A stretch of DNA of 64,000 bases, taken from positions 1-64,000 of the forward strand of contig JACKPC010000001.1 of the NCBI GenBank assembly GCA_024233835.1. Reading direction: 5' to 3'. The position numbers and the translations under genes are program-made. Shown piece by piece: positions 45,594-53,973 of this stretch. The number at the start of each line of letters is the position of its first letter. The stretch's first letter is position 1. The notes under the pieces are model-generated. The model saw nothing but the letters and a program-made list of their open reading frames with translations, ran no database searches and had not been told where the DNA came from. The stretch is from Leptospiraceae bacterium. GTDB lineage: Bacteria; Spirochaetota; Leptospiria; Leptospirales; Leptospiraceae.

Positions 45594-46387
45594 AAGACAT
45601 TATTACTTTTTTTAAAAAGAAGAAAAGCGAATCAAAGAAAATTTCGGTTCTTACCTGCTATGATTATTCTACAGCCAGGATTTTTTCTGATACGGAACTG
45701 GATTGTATTCTTGTAGGAGATTCTCTGGGGATGGTATTTCAGGGACAGGAATCTACCATGCCGGTAAGTCTTGAAGAGATGATTTATCATGCGAAAGCTG
45801 TTAAGCGGGGTGCTTCGGCTATCCCGATTATCTGCGATTTGCCCTTTTTGTCCTATCATGTAAGTAAAGAAGAAGGGATTCGTGCCTGCGGAAGAGTCAT
45901 GCAGGAAACAGGTTCAGCGGCTGTGAAAATAGAGGGAGCAAGTCCGTATATATTGGATTTAGTTTCTCATCTTGTAGAAATCGGTATACCGGTTGTGGGA
46001 CATCTGGGCTTAACTCCCCAGTCCGCCAGGGTACTCGGAGGACACCGACTACAGGGGAAAAAGCCCGAAGAGGCCCTGAAAATTTTAGAAGGAGCTAAAA
46101 ACCTGGAGAAAGCAGGTGTATTTTCTATAGTCCTCGAAATGATACCGGAGAGTCTCGGAAAAGAAATCACAGAAACCATTCAGGTTCCCACCATAGGTAT
46201 TGGTGCAGGAAGGTTTACCGACGGACAGGTTCTGGTGATAAATGACCTCCTTGGAATGAATCCTGATTTTAATCCCAGGTTTTTAAAAAAATACAGGGAC
46301 CTTTACAGTATCATCCGGGGAGCTGTAGAAGAATACGACAGAGAAGTGAAGTCCTCTGAGTTTCCGGGGGAGAAAAATGTATTTTAG
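45590..46387 (+). CDS. panB: 3-methyl-2-oxobutanoate hydroxymethyltransferase
   Basis: 265 aa. It makes ketopantoate from 2-oxoisovalerate and methylene-tetrahydrofolate, the first step of pantothenate synthesis. PanB motifs: VLTCYDYSTARIFSD, LVGDSLGMVFQG, AVKIEGA, GHLGLTPQSARVLGG and the IGIGAG loop, with metal Asp and catalytic Glu (ALEMIP-like VLEMIPESLG). The ATGA overlap with folK couples their translation, and both enzymes touch the folate pool. Confidence 0.96.
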   Translation: MKDIITFFKKKKSESKKISVLTCYDYSTARIFSDTELDCILVGDSLGMVFQGQESTMPVSLEEMIYHAKAVKRGASAIPIICDLPFLSYHVSKEEGIRACGRVMQETGSAAVKIEGASPYILDLVSHLVEIGIPVVGHLGLTPQSARVLGGHRLQGKKPEEALKILEGAKNLEKAGVFSIVLEMIPESLGKEITETIQVPTIGIGAGRFTDGQVLVINDLLGMNPDFNPRFLKKYRDLYSIIRGAVEEYDREVKSSEFPGEKNVF

Positions 46388-46420
46388 AGCTATGATACGC
46401 TTGCTGAAAACAATAATGAA

Positions 46421-47089
46421 TTAAAACACCTTACCCACATCTAATTGAAAGCCTTCGATAGCTTTACTGTAAATTGTATCTCCGGCCCGGGCGGTCTGCT
46501 GCTTCCACATTATACCTGCTTTATTATGATAGACTTCTATCCACTCTTCTTCGGGATGAACAATCCAGTATTCCTTAACTAAAAAACGACCATACAAGCC
46601 CCTCGTAGAGATGCATTGCAATGAATCTCTACGAGGGGTTGAAAGGATTTCTATGATGAAATCTGGTGCTCCGTGAACTTTCTTCTCTATAATACTGGCA
46701 CGGCGGATGGAAACGAAAAGAATATCAGGCTGCACTACGTTTTTCTCATCCAGACGAACATCAAGAGGGGCCATAACTGCTTCGCCTATTCCCTCCCTGT
46801 TTACAAAAACTCCTATTTCAATATATAATTTCCCCAAAACCTGTTGATGTCTAAAAGATGGTGAATACATAAATATAATTTTTCCTTCGATAAGCTGGTA
46901 GGGTGCCATTTCGGGCAACAGTTCGAAATGGTGTTCATTATAGTCTTTCTCAGCAGAAATCGTGGTGATTACAAATTGGCCATTTTCATCCTGAAAGAGA
47001 ATCTGCTCGTCAATAATTTTAAAGTGCATGCCTCCCAGATCCTGTTCTTCTGTGGCTTTGAGTAGTTCGTGATAGTATTGTGTCTCCAT
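46421..47089 (-). CDS. Uma2-family (DUF820) nuclease-like protein interrupted by a palindrome
   Basis: 222 aa. The Uma2 PD-(D/E)XK family is recognisable in PYQLIEGKIIFMYSPSFRHQQVLGKLY, DVRLDEKNVVQPDILFVS, GAPDFIIEILST and KEYWIVHPEEEWIEVY. In relatives the stretch between EIL and EYW reads DxxxKxxxY, with a conserved Lys. Here that segment is PRRDSLQCISTRGLYGRF, encoded by a 40-bp palindrome (46599-46638). The frame is kept but the Lys is gone and spacing from Asp to Tyr is three residues longer. I infer a probably inactive protein. Confidence 0.7.
   Translation of the reverse strand: METQYYHELLKATEEQDLGGMHFKIIDEQILFQDENGQFVITTISAEKDYNEHHFELLPEMAPYQLIEGKIIFMYSPSFRHQQVLGKLYIEIGVFVNREGIGEAVMAPLDVRLDEKNVVQPDILFVSIRRASIIEKKVHGAPDFIIEILSTPRRDSLQCISTRGLYGRFLVKEYWIVHPEEEWIEVYHNKAGIMWKQQTARAGDTIYSKAIEGFQLDVGKVF
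46599..46638. repeat. 40-bp REP-like palindrome inside the Uma2 gene
   Basis: CCCCTCGTAGAGAT (46599-46612) pairs with ATCTCTACGAGGGG (46625-46638), a perfect 14-bp arm. The centre holds ATTGCAAT, so the hairpin is almost continuous. The GTAGAGA(T/C)GCATTGCAATG type is known from dispersed palindromes in many bacteria. Its in-frame position in a conserved domain points to insertion. Confidence 0.8.
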
Positions 47090-47454
47090 AATAAGCAGGT
47101 GTTTAGTTTGAAAGGTTCTATAAAATTTGTAAAGAATTAATTAAAAAATTTGTACATGAGATATTCTTATTCGCTACAGGTGCGGCCTAAAAACCACCCT
47201 CTTAATGGCAATCGAAGAAATAGTAAAGTTTATAAAAGGAGCTCTGTGGGAGTAATAGATGGCAAGTCGTTCATCGATCGTAGCCGAAGTACGGTTGTGC
47301 CGAGCAAGTGAAGGGCGTTAAAGGGAAGCATCTAAATCAGTAAATATTTCTCCCGAAGACAAAAAATATCTTGCTTCGAAAAATTAAGAAAAAATATCCT
47401 AAAAATGGGAAAAAAAAATTCGTCGAGTGTTAAATAAGGATAGGAGGAATAATT
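47090..47454. other. Gene-free interval upstream of the SprA-like gene
   Basis: No ORF I can support. Around 47262-47330 the sequence is more GC-rich than its surroundings and can form small stems (CGTA...TACG near 47278-47292; GGCA...TGCC), with GTAGCCGAAGTACGG at its core. It resembles a degraded repeat or a structured leader. AGGATAGGAGG precedes the ATG at 47455 and is a strong ribosome site. Confidence 0.4.
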
Positions 47455-48072
47455 ATGGGTTCCATATCAACTATTAGCAGCAGGCCGATTCAGTCCGCGG
47501 ACAATTCCAGTACTCTGTACTATTTCGGGCATGGCAAATTAGAAAGCTCACCCTCTACTTCCTCCATACTGCATGTGCTCTCTCACGAACTGGACCATGT
47601 TGCAGAATACCGTGCTAAGGCAGCAAGAGAAAACGCTGTAATTCATTCCCTGGATATTAAGGTCGATTACGAAATCCGAGATGGAATGCTCGTAGCCGTA
47701 AGCGGAGAAACCTCCGTAACTATGGATAAGAATCCGAGGGTAAAAAATCCGGTAGACTATTATGAAAAAGCAGGAGAAGATCCGGAAGAAGTCATTCAAT
47801 TACCGGGAGAAGGAGATGCAAGCCTCAGCACAAAAGGCAAACTCGAAAAACGTATCTTAGAAAAGGCTTTTCAGGCCCAACTGGCAGACAAACTCAAGAA
47901 AATAGATACCGAAATCCGCGTTCTGGAAAAAGAAGTGCAATATTCAAATCGAGAATATATAACCCTTATGGACATCAAACTCGATGCCCGTTACGAAAGG
48001 CTCAGTAAGATTAAAAATAAAATAGAATTAGAACTCCTGGATAAATCCTCAGCAGTTCCCGTTGTCGGGTAA
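47455..48072 (+). CDS. SprA-related putative zinc metalloprotease-like protein
   Basis: 205 aa with no signal peptide. Residues about 41-85 hold SHELDHVAEYRAKA, an HExxH motif, followed by DIKVDYEIRDGMLVAVSGETSV. This is the arrangement of the SprA-related family (HEQAHxxA... then a GG-type strand). The C-terminus (about 130-200) is a charged coiled coil. Ser-rich N-terminal residues look disordered. Peptidase activity is not established for the family. A TTG-started frame overlaps its end, but the next gene more likely starts at 48098. Confidence 0.6.
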   Translation: MGSISTISSRPIQSADNSSTLYYFGHGKLESSPSTSSILHVLSHELDHVAEYRAKAARENAVIHSLDIKVDYEIRDGMLVAVSGETSVTMDKNPRVKNPVDYYEKAGEDPEEVIQLPGEGDASLSTKGKLEKRILEKAFQAQLADKLKKIDTEIRVLEKEVQYSNREYITLMDIKLDARYERLSKIKNKIELELLDKSSAVPVVG

Positions 48073-48097
48073 CAGGGTTTTGTATCCGAAGAGTTTT

Positions 48098-48796
48098 ATG
48101 AAATATTTATTAGTTTTCTTATATTTCCTTTTGCTTATTTCCTGCGGAGAAAAGAATCAACGTGACATAAGTCCTGATAGTTCCGGTACGGTTTCTTCGA
48201 CAGAAACTTCCCCGGCTTCCGAATACAACTCAGCTATTATTATTCCCGGCTCTGATGTTGTATTATATCCGATTGGTTCTACAAACCAGCGCTCGAGTAG
48301 CCTTCGTTCCGAATACTCCTACCAGGCTTCAACATACTGGAATGTTCTTTTTTTTAACACGGAAACGAAAGAGGCTCATCTTTTAAGTCAGAAGAGTCTC
48401 CTAATCTATTCCATACATACTCACATAGGAGATCAGGCCCAGGGAGTTCTTTCTCCCTATATTTTCTATATAATCACTTCAGAAGATTATAATCAAGACG
48501 GAAAATTGGATAATAAAGATCCCAGATACCTCTTTGTTTCTGATCTCAAAGGCAATAACCTTCGACAGATAAGTCCTTCCGGTTATAGCATTCATAACTG
48601 GCAGGTAATCCATAAAACCAGAAAAGTTCTGATAGAAGCCTTTAAAGATACGAATGGAGACAAAGTTTTTACCGGAGAAGATAAACTTATTCCTCTTATT
48701 TATGAGGATGAAACGGGTAAGACAGCAGAAGAAGTGGTTTCCAAAGAAATGCAAAAAAAGCTGGATGAGTTATATAAGAAAATTTGGCTTAAGTAA
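48098..48796 (+). CDS. Lipoprotein with EF-hand/dockerin-like calcium motifs
   Basis: 232 aa from the ATG at 48098, with GAAGAG upstream; this start gives the signal peptide MKYLLVFLYFLLLISCGEK and lipobox ISCG. Two Asp-rich loops resemble EF-hand or dockerin calcium sites: DYNQDGKLDNKDPRY (about 129-143) and DTNGDKVFTGEDKL (about 186-199). Between them is a beta-rich segment (RYLFVSDLKGNNLRQISPSG) like a TolB blade. Probably an outer-membrane or periplasmic surface protein. A GCGAACCA-type palindrome begins 5 nt after the stop. Confidence 0.75.
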   Translation: MKYLLVFLYFLLLISCGEKNQRDISPDSSGTVSSTETSPASEYNSAIIIPGSDVVLYPIGSTNQRSSSLRSEYSYQASTYWNVLFFNTETKEAHLLSQKSLLIYSIHTHIGDQAQGVLSPYIFYIITSEDYNQDGKLDNKDPRYLFVSDLKGNNLRQISPSGYSIHNWQVIHKTRKVLIEAFKDTNGDKVFTGEDKLIPLIYEDETGKTAEEVVSKEMQKKLDELYKKIWLK

Positions 48797-48800
48797 GAAA

Positions 48801-48821
48801 GCGAACCATTTACTGGTTCGC
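48801..48821. repeat. GCGAACCA-type interspersed palindrome, copy 4
   Basis: An 8-bp stem, GCGAACCA with TGGTTCGC, starts 5 nt after the lipoprotein stop. A separate hairpin, GTCCTAAAG/CTTTAGGAC (48832-48850), follows and overlaps the stop of the convergent cyclase gene. Confidence 0.75.
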
Positions 48822-48843
48822 ATACGGAAAAGTCCTAAAGGCT

Positions 48844-49476
48844 TTAGGACAGGGAGTAATTCACCTTAAAGGCCTTTTCATCTCCATAAAAGGTTTCGTC
48901 TATGGATTCAAAGCTCACTCCCTGAAAATTTTCTACCTTGGATTTGTAGGAACCGGTAACGAGAATTTCGTAGGCTTTTGCTGTATCTTCCCCCAGTTTG
49001 CTGGCAAAGTTCACCTGTGAACCAAAAACATCTTTATCTCCAATGCGTAAGATTTTTCCATGACCGAGGCCTATACAGAGTAAGACTTTTTCTTCTTCTA
49101 TTTTTGTCTGGTTGTATTCATGTAAAGATTTTTGCATTTTTAGAGAAGCTTCGAGTGCATCAAGAGGACTTCTGAATATTACTAAGAAACTATCTCCTTC
49201 TGCTTTCAGTAAGATTCCATCCTGTTCTTCTATGATAGGAGTAAGAATTCTTTCAGATTCATAAATGGTTTGTAAGAAATGAATAATTCCAAATTGGGAA
49301 GCTCTGCGTGAGAAACCGGAGAGATCGGTGAACATCACACTCCATTCTTCTCCGAAAAGATTCCAGATTCTTTCGTCTATCTTTGCCTTATCTGCTCCAT
49401 TCTCTAAACGTAGTTGAATGAGTTGTTCTAACCTGTCTTCTGAGGCGCTTGTGTAGATTCTTCTTTTTATCGTCAT
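48844..49476 (-). CDS. Small adenylate/guanylate cyclase-domain protein with altered active site
   Basis: 210 aa, essentially a single class III cyclase domain with a 45-residue helical N-terminus. Metal residues are kept: VMFTDLSGFS and LLKAEGDSF (with a Lys where adenylate cyclases have one). But the segment corresponding to GDxVNxAxR reads FGSQVNFASKLG. The specificity Asp is Ser and the transition-state Arg is Lys. It may be a weak or non-catalytic cyclase, or one that needs a partner subunit. It stands alone, convergent to the lipoprotein gene. Confidence 0.85.
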   Translation of the reverse strand: MTIKRRIYTSASEDRLEQLIQLRLENGADKAKIDERIWNLFGEEWSVMFTDLSGFSRRASQFGIIHFLQTIYESERILTPIIEEQDGILLKAEGDSFLVIFRSPLDALEASLKMQKSLHEYNQTKIEEEKVLLCIGLGHGKILRIGDKDVFGSQVNFASKLGEDTAKAYEILVTGSYKSKVENFQGVSFESIDETFYGDEKAFKVNYSLS

Positions 49477-49533
49477 ATAACCCCCTCTTACACAAATTAC
49501 TGCACTCGGAGTAAATATAGCAAGACTTTTTTC

Positions 49534-49923
49534 TTATTCGTTTAGCCAGGCTTCTGCAGCTAATAATTCAGAAAACTCTTTCTTTTGAATTTTAGATTTA
49601 CCATACATTTCCTGAGCGGTAGCCTGACTGATAAATGTATAGGGCATAAGAACAGCCATTTTAGAGATTCCCAGCTCTATGGCTACTGCATGGGCTTTTA
49701 AGATTTCTTCAGAAACATCCGGTGGTTGCGGACCGCAGAGTCTTCTGTCTACAATTCCCGTAAAACCTTCTCCGGCCAGTTCGGCGGCTTTTCGTATTCC
49801 GGGTGTCAGATCCTTTATAGCTTCTTTGTTGGGTGCAGGAATATCGGTATAAGTTAAATAAACCCGGTGAATACTTGTATCTACTGATATTACAAAATAC
49901 TCATTTTTTTCTATAAGCCTCAT
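49534..49923 (-). CDS. Hypothetical protein, SpoIIAA/STAS-like size
   Basis: 129 aa, cytoplasmic. Alternating strand/helix pattern (YFVISVDTSIHRVYLTYTD, FTGIVDRRLCG, SKMAVLMPYTFISQATAQEM) is compatible with a SpoIIAA-like STAS fold. I do not see a STAS phospho-Ser motif. It is followed at 57 nt by the small cyclase gene in the same direction and may be co-transcribed. Function unknown. Confidence 0.6.
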   Translation of the reverse strand: MRLIEKNEYFVISVDTSIHRVYLTYTDIPAPNKEAIKDLTPGIRKAAELAGEGFTGIVDRRLCGPQPPDVSEEILKAHAVAIELGISKMAVLMPYTFISQATAQEMYGKSKIQKKEFSELLAAEAWLNE

Positions 49924-50018
49924 ATCCTAAAATTATCAGGAAAAGTTTTTCCTGACAAGCAATAAAAAAGATTTGCTATTCATTCAGGACTTTGAGCAAA
50001 CTTGATCCGGGTTAGAAA

Positions 50019-50405
50019 ATGGGACTTTTGTTACTTTCAATTTGTTTTTCAGTCTGCTTACTCCTGCTCTTGCTTTTTGTTTATTTTCATTTCCGGAAAA
50101 TCCGGCAGGTAGATGAAATCCTTGTCGAGTTACAAGAAAAATTCATTAAAATGGAAAAACAGCTCAGACCAGACGGTACTACTACAAGTCGTAATACGGG
50201 GGATGTTTCTCCGAGAATGCTTGTAACTATCGAAGTGAAAGATCCTATAGGTCTTGCGCGAAGGGAGTCTTACATAGGAAAAATTGCCAGTGATTGGTTG
50301 CCGGATCTGGTAAAACAAAAAGTCTATGAACAGGTGCGCAAAGAAACTATAGAAGAATTGAAGCGGAAAAATGTAGATGCCAAAGTAAACATTATTCAGA
50401 TTTGA
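50019..50405 (+). CDS. Small single-pass membrane protein
   Basis: 128 aa. Residues 1-26 form a very hydrophobic Leu-rich helix, then a charged helical region follows. The C-terminal part (SPRMLVTIEVKDPIGLARRESYIGK, then EQVRKETIEELKRKN) resembles a short globular domain. It is 6 nt before another small membrane protein, so the two likely form a unit. No known family. Confidence 0.6.
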   Translation: MGLLLLSICFSVCLLLLLLFVYFHFRKIRQVDEILVELQEKFIKMEKQLRPDGTTTSRNTGDVSPRMLVTIEVKDPIGLARRESYIGKIASDWLPDLVKQKVYEQVRKETIEELKRKNVDAKVNIIQI

Positions 50406-50411
50406 GGATAG

Positions 50412-50819
50412 ATGATGGAACTTACAATATCTTTACTTATCTCTTTTACTCTGCTCATTTCATTGGCTGTGGTTTTATTTTTCAGTTATCGCTCTTTAGG
50501 GAACTTGCATCTTCGTGCTCTTAAATTAAAGAAAGAAGCCGGCCACGTTTCTTCTATAGTCAGTCATGAATTCTTACGTAGATTGTCCTTTCGTCAGAAA
50601 AAAGAAATGGTAGAAAACCTTGTTTCAAAAAGTACAGAAACTATTGAAAAAGTATCTAACCTGACTTTTGGCATATTAAACAATCTGGCGGATTCACAAA
50701 AAGCTTCAAACAGGGCAAAAAGAATCAAAGAAGCCGGAGAGAGAAAAAAGATTGAAGAGAAGCAAAAGTTAGAAGAATCTAAAAAAACTACGGAGAATGA
50801 AGGAGGTAGTGGCATTTAG
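50412..50819 (+). CDS. Small membrane protein with charged coiled-coil tail
   Basis: 135 aa (a second ATG at 50415 has better spacing from GAGG). A hydrophobic helix (ISLLISFTLLISLAVVLFFSY) is followed by a helical region and a Lys/Glu-rich tail (ERKKIEEKQKLEESKKTTE) that is probably coiled coil or disordered. Co-directional with the previous gene. Function unknown. Confidence 0.55.
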   Translation: MMELTISLLISFTLLISLAVVLFFSYRSLGNLHLRALKLKKEAGHVSSIVSHEFLRRLSFRQKKEMVENLVSKSTETIEKVSNLTFGILNNLADSQKASNRAKRIKEAGERKKIEEKQKLEESKKTTENEGGSGI

Positions 50820-50937
50820 GCATATTTGATTTTTCTAATGTATTGATATTAGTTTAAGTATTTGCAAATTTATTTATATTTTTTCTTTACAGTTTTTTTC
50901 ATCTCCTTATTATTAACTCTCGCAGGAGAGATATACA

Positions 50938-53865
50938 TTGATAAGGTTTTTATACTTTTTTATAGTTTTCAGTTTTTTTTCTATTTTTGCGGATGGTACA
51001 AACAAAACAGTTTATCTGGGGAAATTCGCAGCCTATAATTCAGCAAAAGATCCACAGGTTGAAGATTTAATTTTTTTAAACCTGAAAAAAGAACTTACAG
51101 ATTCCGGTTATACAGTTCGGGAAGGAGAAGCTGATTTATCAGGCACACCAATCGAAGAAAAATCTCTTGAAAAGAATTCCCATTCTTTCCTGATCGATGG
51201 TTATTATAGAAAAGATAAATTTCATAACCTGAATCTTTACATTCAAATTTATGATGCTTCCACCGGTAAAGTTATTGATGCCGTAAACATCAGTCGGGAT
51301 CTTCCCGAACTGGAAGATTTAAACCTCGATGAAACGGAACTCAAAGAATCTGATTCTGAAGTAATTTCTGATGCGGCTAAAAAAACCCTGATACGAATCA
51401 AGGGGAATCCGGATAAGAAAATTATTGATGAACATATAGATAATGAAATTAAAAACCATCCCATCAGTAGCACTTATCGTTTCCCTCTTTCAGAAGCAAA
51501 TCTTACCCAGAAGACGGAAGAAGTTTTCAAGCTTTTAGGGGAAACAGAAGTTGTCACAGCTTCCAGAACCAAAGAAAGCATTATTGATGTTCCGGCGAGT
51601 ATTATGGTTGTATCCGAGCAGGATTTCAAAGACAGGGGCTATAGTAGCATGGAAGATATCTTTCGAGACCTTCCCGGTTTTGATTTTATCGGTCTTGGAG
51701 GTGCAGATCCAAATGTTCTTTACCAGAGAGGTTATCGTACGCCTTTTACATCCAGAACCTTGCTCATGATAGATGGTATCATCCAGAATGACTTATGGAC
51801 TCAAGTTGCTACTGTAGATAGAACCTATCCGATATCCAATGTTAAACGGGTAGAAATCATTTACGGCCCCGCTTCTGCGGTATACGGACCCAATGCCTTT
51901 CAGGGTATTATAAACATTATTACGAAAACCGCAAAAGATAATGGTAAGCAAACAGTAGCAGGTAAAACAAGTTTTATGTACGGAACCGGGCCGAATTGGA
52001 CGGTAGATGGTGCAGTCAATGCACAGGTCGGTGAAGTAGGAATCTCTATGTCTGCGAGAACTACTCAGGGACTGGATGAAAATAATAACATCAAGGGTAA
52101 AGGGTACCAATCACCTTTCTATATGAATAACCCAAAGGTCTGGGGTCCGGTTCTCTTCTACGGAAATATGGGGAATGCTTACGGAACTTATAAAGATGCT
52201 GTAAATGACTGGGGCACCATACTCAGTGTTACCTATAAGACTTTAAAAATTGGAGCACATATTAGTAATAAAGATGAAGCTTATGCAGGAGCCTATCCCG
52301 GTGATAAGGCACAAACGAATGACCCCTGGTCCAAGCATCTTGTTAACTTATATGTAGAAAATGTTGCAGAAATTACACCCAGGTTAACTTCTTACTCCCT
52401 GGCCCTATATCGGGATACATACACCTATGGAAGTTGGTCGGAAGCAGATGGATATAGTTTAACAGAACCTTCTTATATTAGTATTACCCGTTGGACCAAT
52501 GCCAGTAAAAGTGCGAGAATCAACCAGAACCTGGAGTATAAGGTAAACGAATACCTGAAAGTAATGGGAGGTATAAAATTAGAATTTAAGAAACTATCAA
52601 AATACTATGATATCCCTGGATACTGGTGGAGTTCAACTTACTTTAGTTCGGTAGATGCTTTAAACCCTGCTGTAAATCCGGGTATCAAGGATGACCCCTT
52701 GCATCAGAATGGAGGTTATTCGATATACCTGAGTTCGGATCCCTTTATACTGAAAGGGCCTTCCCCCAAGAAAAGAATGCCCGATGAAAATACAATTGCT
52801 ACTTATGATAGGGGTGGATTTTTACTTACTATCATTGATTGGGGAAAGTTTCGCTTTAGTCCCGGTGTTCGTTATGATGAAAACTCGGTATATGGTAGAG
52901 CTTTAAATCCCCGGATTACGGGTATCTATAAAATGAATGATCGCACCGCGGTGAAATTATTATACGGGGAAGCCTTTAACGAACCTCCACCTATGCTGTT
53001 ATACGGTGGTTTCTCCGGACGAACCGCCGACTTGAATTTAAAACCGGAAAAAGAGAAAACAACGGAATTAATCTTTATGCGTCAGGGAAAACGTATTTCC
53101 AATGAGGTTTCCGGTTATTACGCCAGATACGAAGACGTAATTAAAGAATCAGCTAAGAATGCCGGAAGACGAAGAATATATGGTCTTGAATATAAGTTCA
53201 GATGGAACTTTTCTAATTTTATAGATAAATCAGCACCTATCAGCTTATATACGTATTATACTTATACAGAAGCTCTGGCCGATACTTATTACGATCATAA
53301 TATGGGTGAATGGAAAGAAGGAGTTACACCTCTCCGACAATATGAGTATTTATTTCGAGGTCAAAAAGTTGCCGGCCCTTTTGGTTCTTATTACGACGGA
53401 CCTGCTTCTTTTATTCCGCGTAAACGTGAGTATAAAAACCTCGGAGATATTGCTCCTCATAAGATAAATTTGGGTGCGAACCTTCCCATTCAGGATTTAT
53501 TTATTTTAAATCTCAGAACTAATTATGTAAGTGCGAGAGAATTTTATTCGAGAAACGCCCTGAGTGATAACGGGCCTTTGAAAGACCCTACTGATGTAGA
53601 TGCCGTACTGAAAAGAATAGTTCAACAGGAAACTAAAAGACTACCGGCCAATCTAATATTCGATTCCGGTATTACCATGAACTTTAAACACTACGGGTAT
53701 TTCACTTTCAGGGTAATGAATATTTTCAATACCTATTATGTGCATCCGGGAACCAGCAATGCCAATGCCGGTACTTATTATTATGCTCGATCCAGTGGGT
53801 ATGACTCTTCATTGTTACCCCAACCCGGACGCTCCTTCATGATGAATTTGACTTTAACGTTTTAA
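50938..53865 (+). CDS. TonB-dependent outer-membrane receptor with N-terminal extension
   Basis: 975 aa starting with TTG; AGGAGAG lies 7 nt upstream and the signal peptide (FLYFFIVFSFFSIFADG) follows at once. Residues about 25-180 form a soluble domain (TVYLGKFAAYNSAKDPQVEDL, FLIDGYYRKDKFHNLNLYIQIYD) that looks like a lipoprotein/FlgO-type fold. The plug begins near 205: EVVTASRTKESIIDVPASIMVV, then YSSMEDIFRDLPGFDF and YGPASAVYGPNAFQGIINIIT. A 22-strand-type barrel ends in MMNLTLTF. It imports a substrate such as siderophore or cobalamin using TonB energy; the ligand is unknown. Confidence 0.88.
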   Translation: MIRFLYFFIVFSFFSIFADGTNKTVYLGKFAAYNSAKDPQVEDLIFLNLKKELTDSGYTVREGEADLSGTPIEEKSLEKNSHSFLIDGYYRKDKFHNLNLYIQIYDASTGKVIDAVNISRDLPELEDLNLDETELKESDSEVISDAAKKTLIRIKGNPDKKIIDEHIDNEIKNHPISSTYRFPLSEANLTQKTEEVFKLLGETEVVTASRTKESIIDVPASIMVVSEQDFKDRGYSSMEDIFRDLPGFDFIGLGGADPNVLYQRGYRTPFTSRTLLMIDGIIQNDLWTQVATVDRTYPISNVKRVEIIYGPASAVYGPNAFQGIINIITKTAKDNGKQTVAGKTSFMYGTGPNWTVDGAVNAQVGEVGISMSARTTQGLDENNNIKGKGYQSPFYMNNPKVWGPVLFYGNMGNAYGTYKDAVNDWGTILSVTYKTLKIGAHISNKDEAYAGAYPGDKAQTNDPWSKHLVNLYVENVAEITPRLTSYSLALYRDTYTYGSWSEADGYSLTEPSYISITRWTNASKSARINQNLEYKVNEYLKVMGGIKLEFKKLSKYYDIPGYWWSSTYFSSVDALNPAVNPGIKDDPLHQNGGYSIYLSSDPFILKGPSPKKRMPDENTIATYDRGGFLLTIIDWGKFRFSPGVRYDENSVYGRALNPRITGIYKMNDRTAVKLLYGEAFNEPPPMLLYGGFSGRTADLNLKPEKEKTTELIFMRQGKRISNEVSGYYARYEDVIKESAKNAGRRRIYGLEYKFRWNFSNFIDKSAPISLYTYYTYTEALADTYYDHNMGEWKEGVTPLRQYEYLFRGQKVAGPFGSYYDGPASFIPRKREYKNLGDIAPHKINLGANLPIQDLFILNLRTNYVSAREFYSRNALSDNGPLKDPTDVDAVLKRIVQQETKRLPANLIFDSGITMNFKHYGYFTFRVMNIFNTYYVHPGTSNANAGTYYYARSSGYDSSLLPQPGRSFMMNLTLTF

Positions 53866-53916
53866 AATGGTTCCAGACGGCTTACTCTTCGGATACACTC
53901 AGGGGCCTTTCGGAGA

Positions 53917-53932
53917 TCTCAGCCGGCTGAGA
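53917..53932. repeat. Perfect 16-bp palindrome downstream of the receptor
   Basis: TCTCAGCCGGCTGAGA, in a GC-rich 95-nt interval between convergent genes. Weaker pairing (CGGCT/AGCCG) can enclose it. No T-run, so this looks like an intergenic repeat rather than a terminator. Confidence 0.6.
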
Positions 53933-53973
53933 AAGTAAAACGAGCCGAAGCCAGGCTCAGGGAGCAGCCGTAT

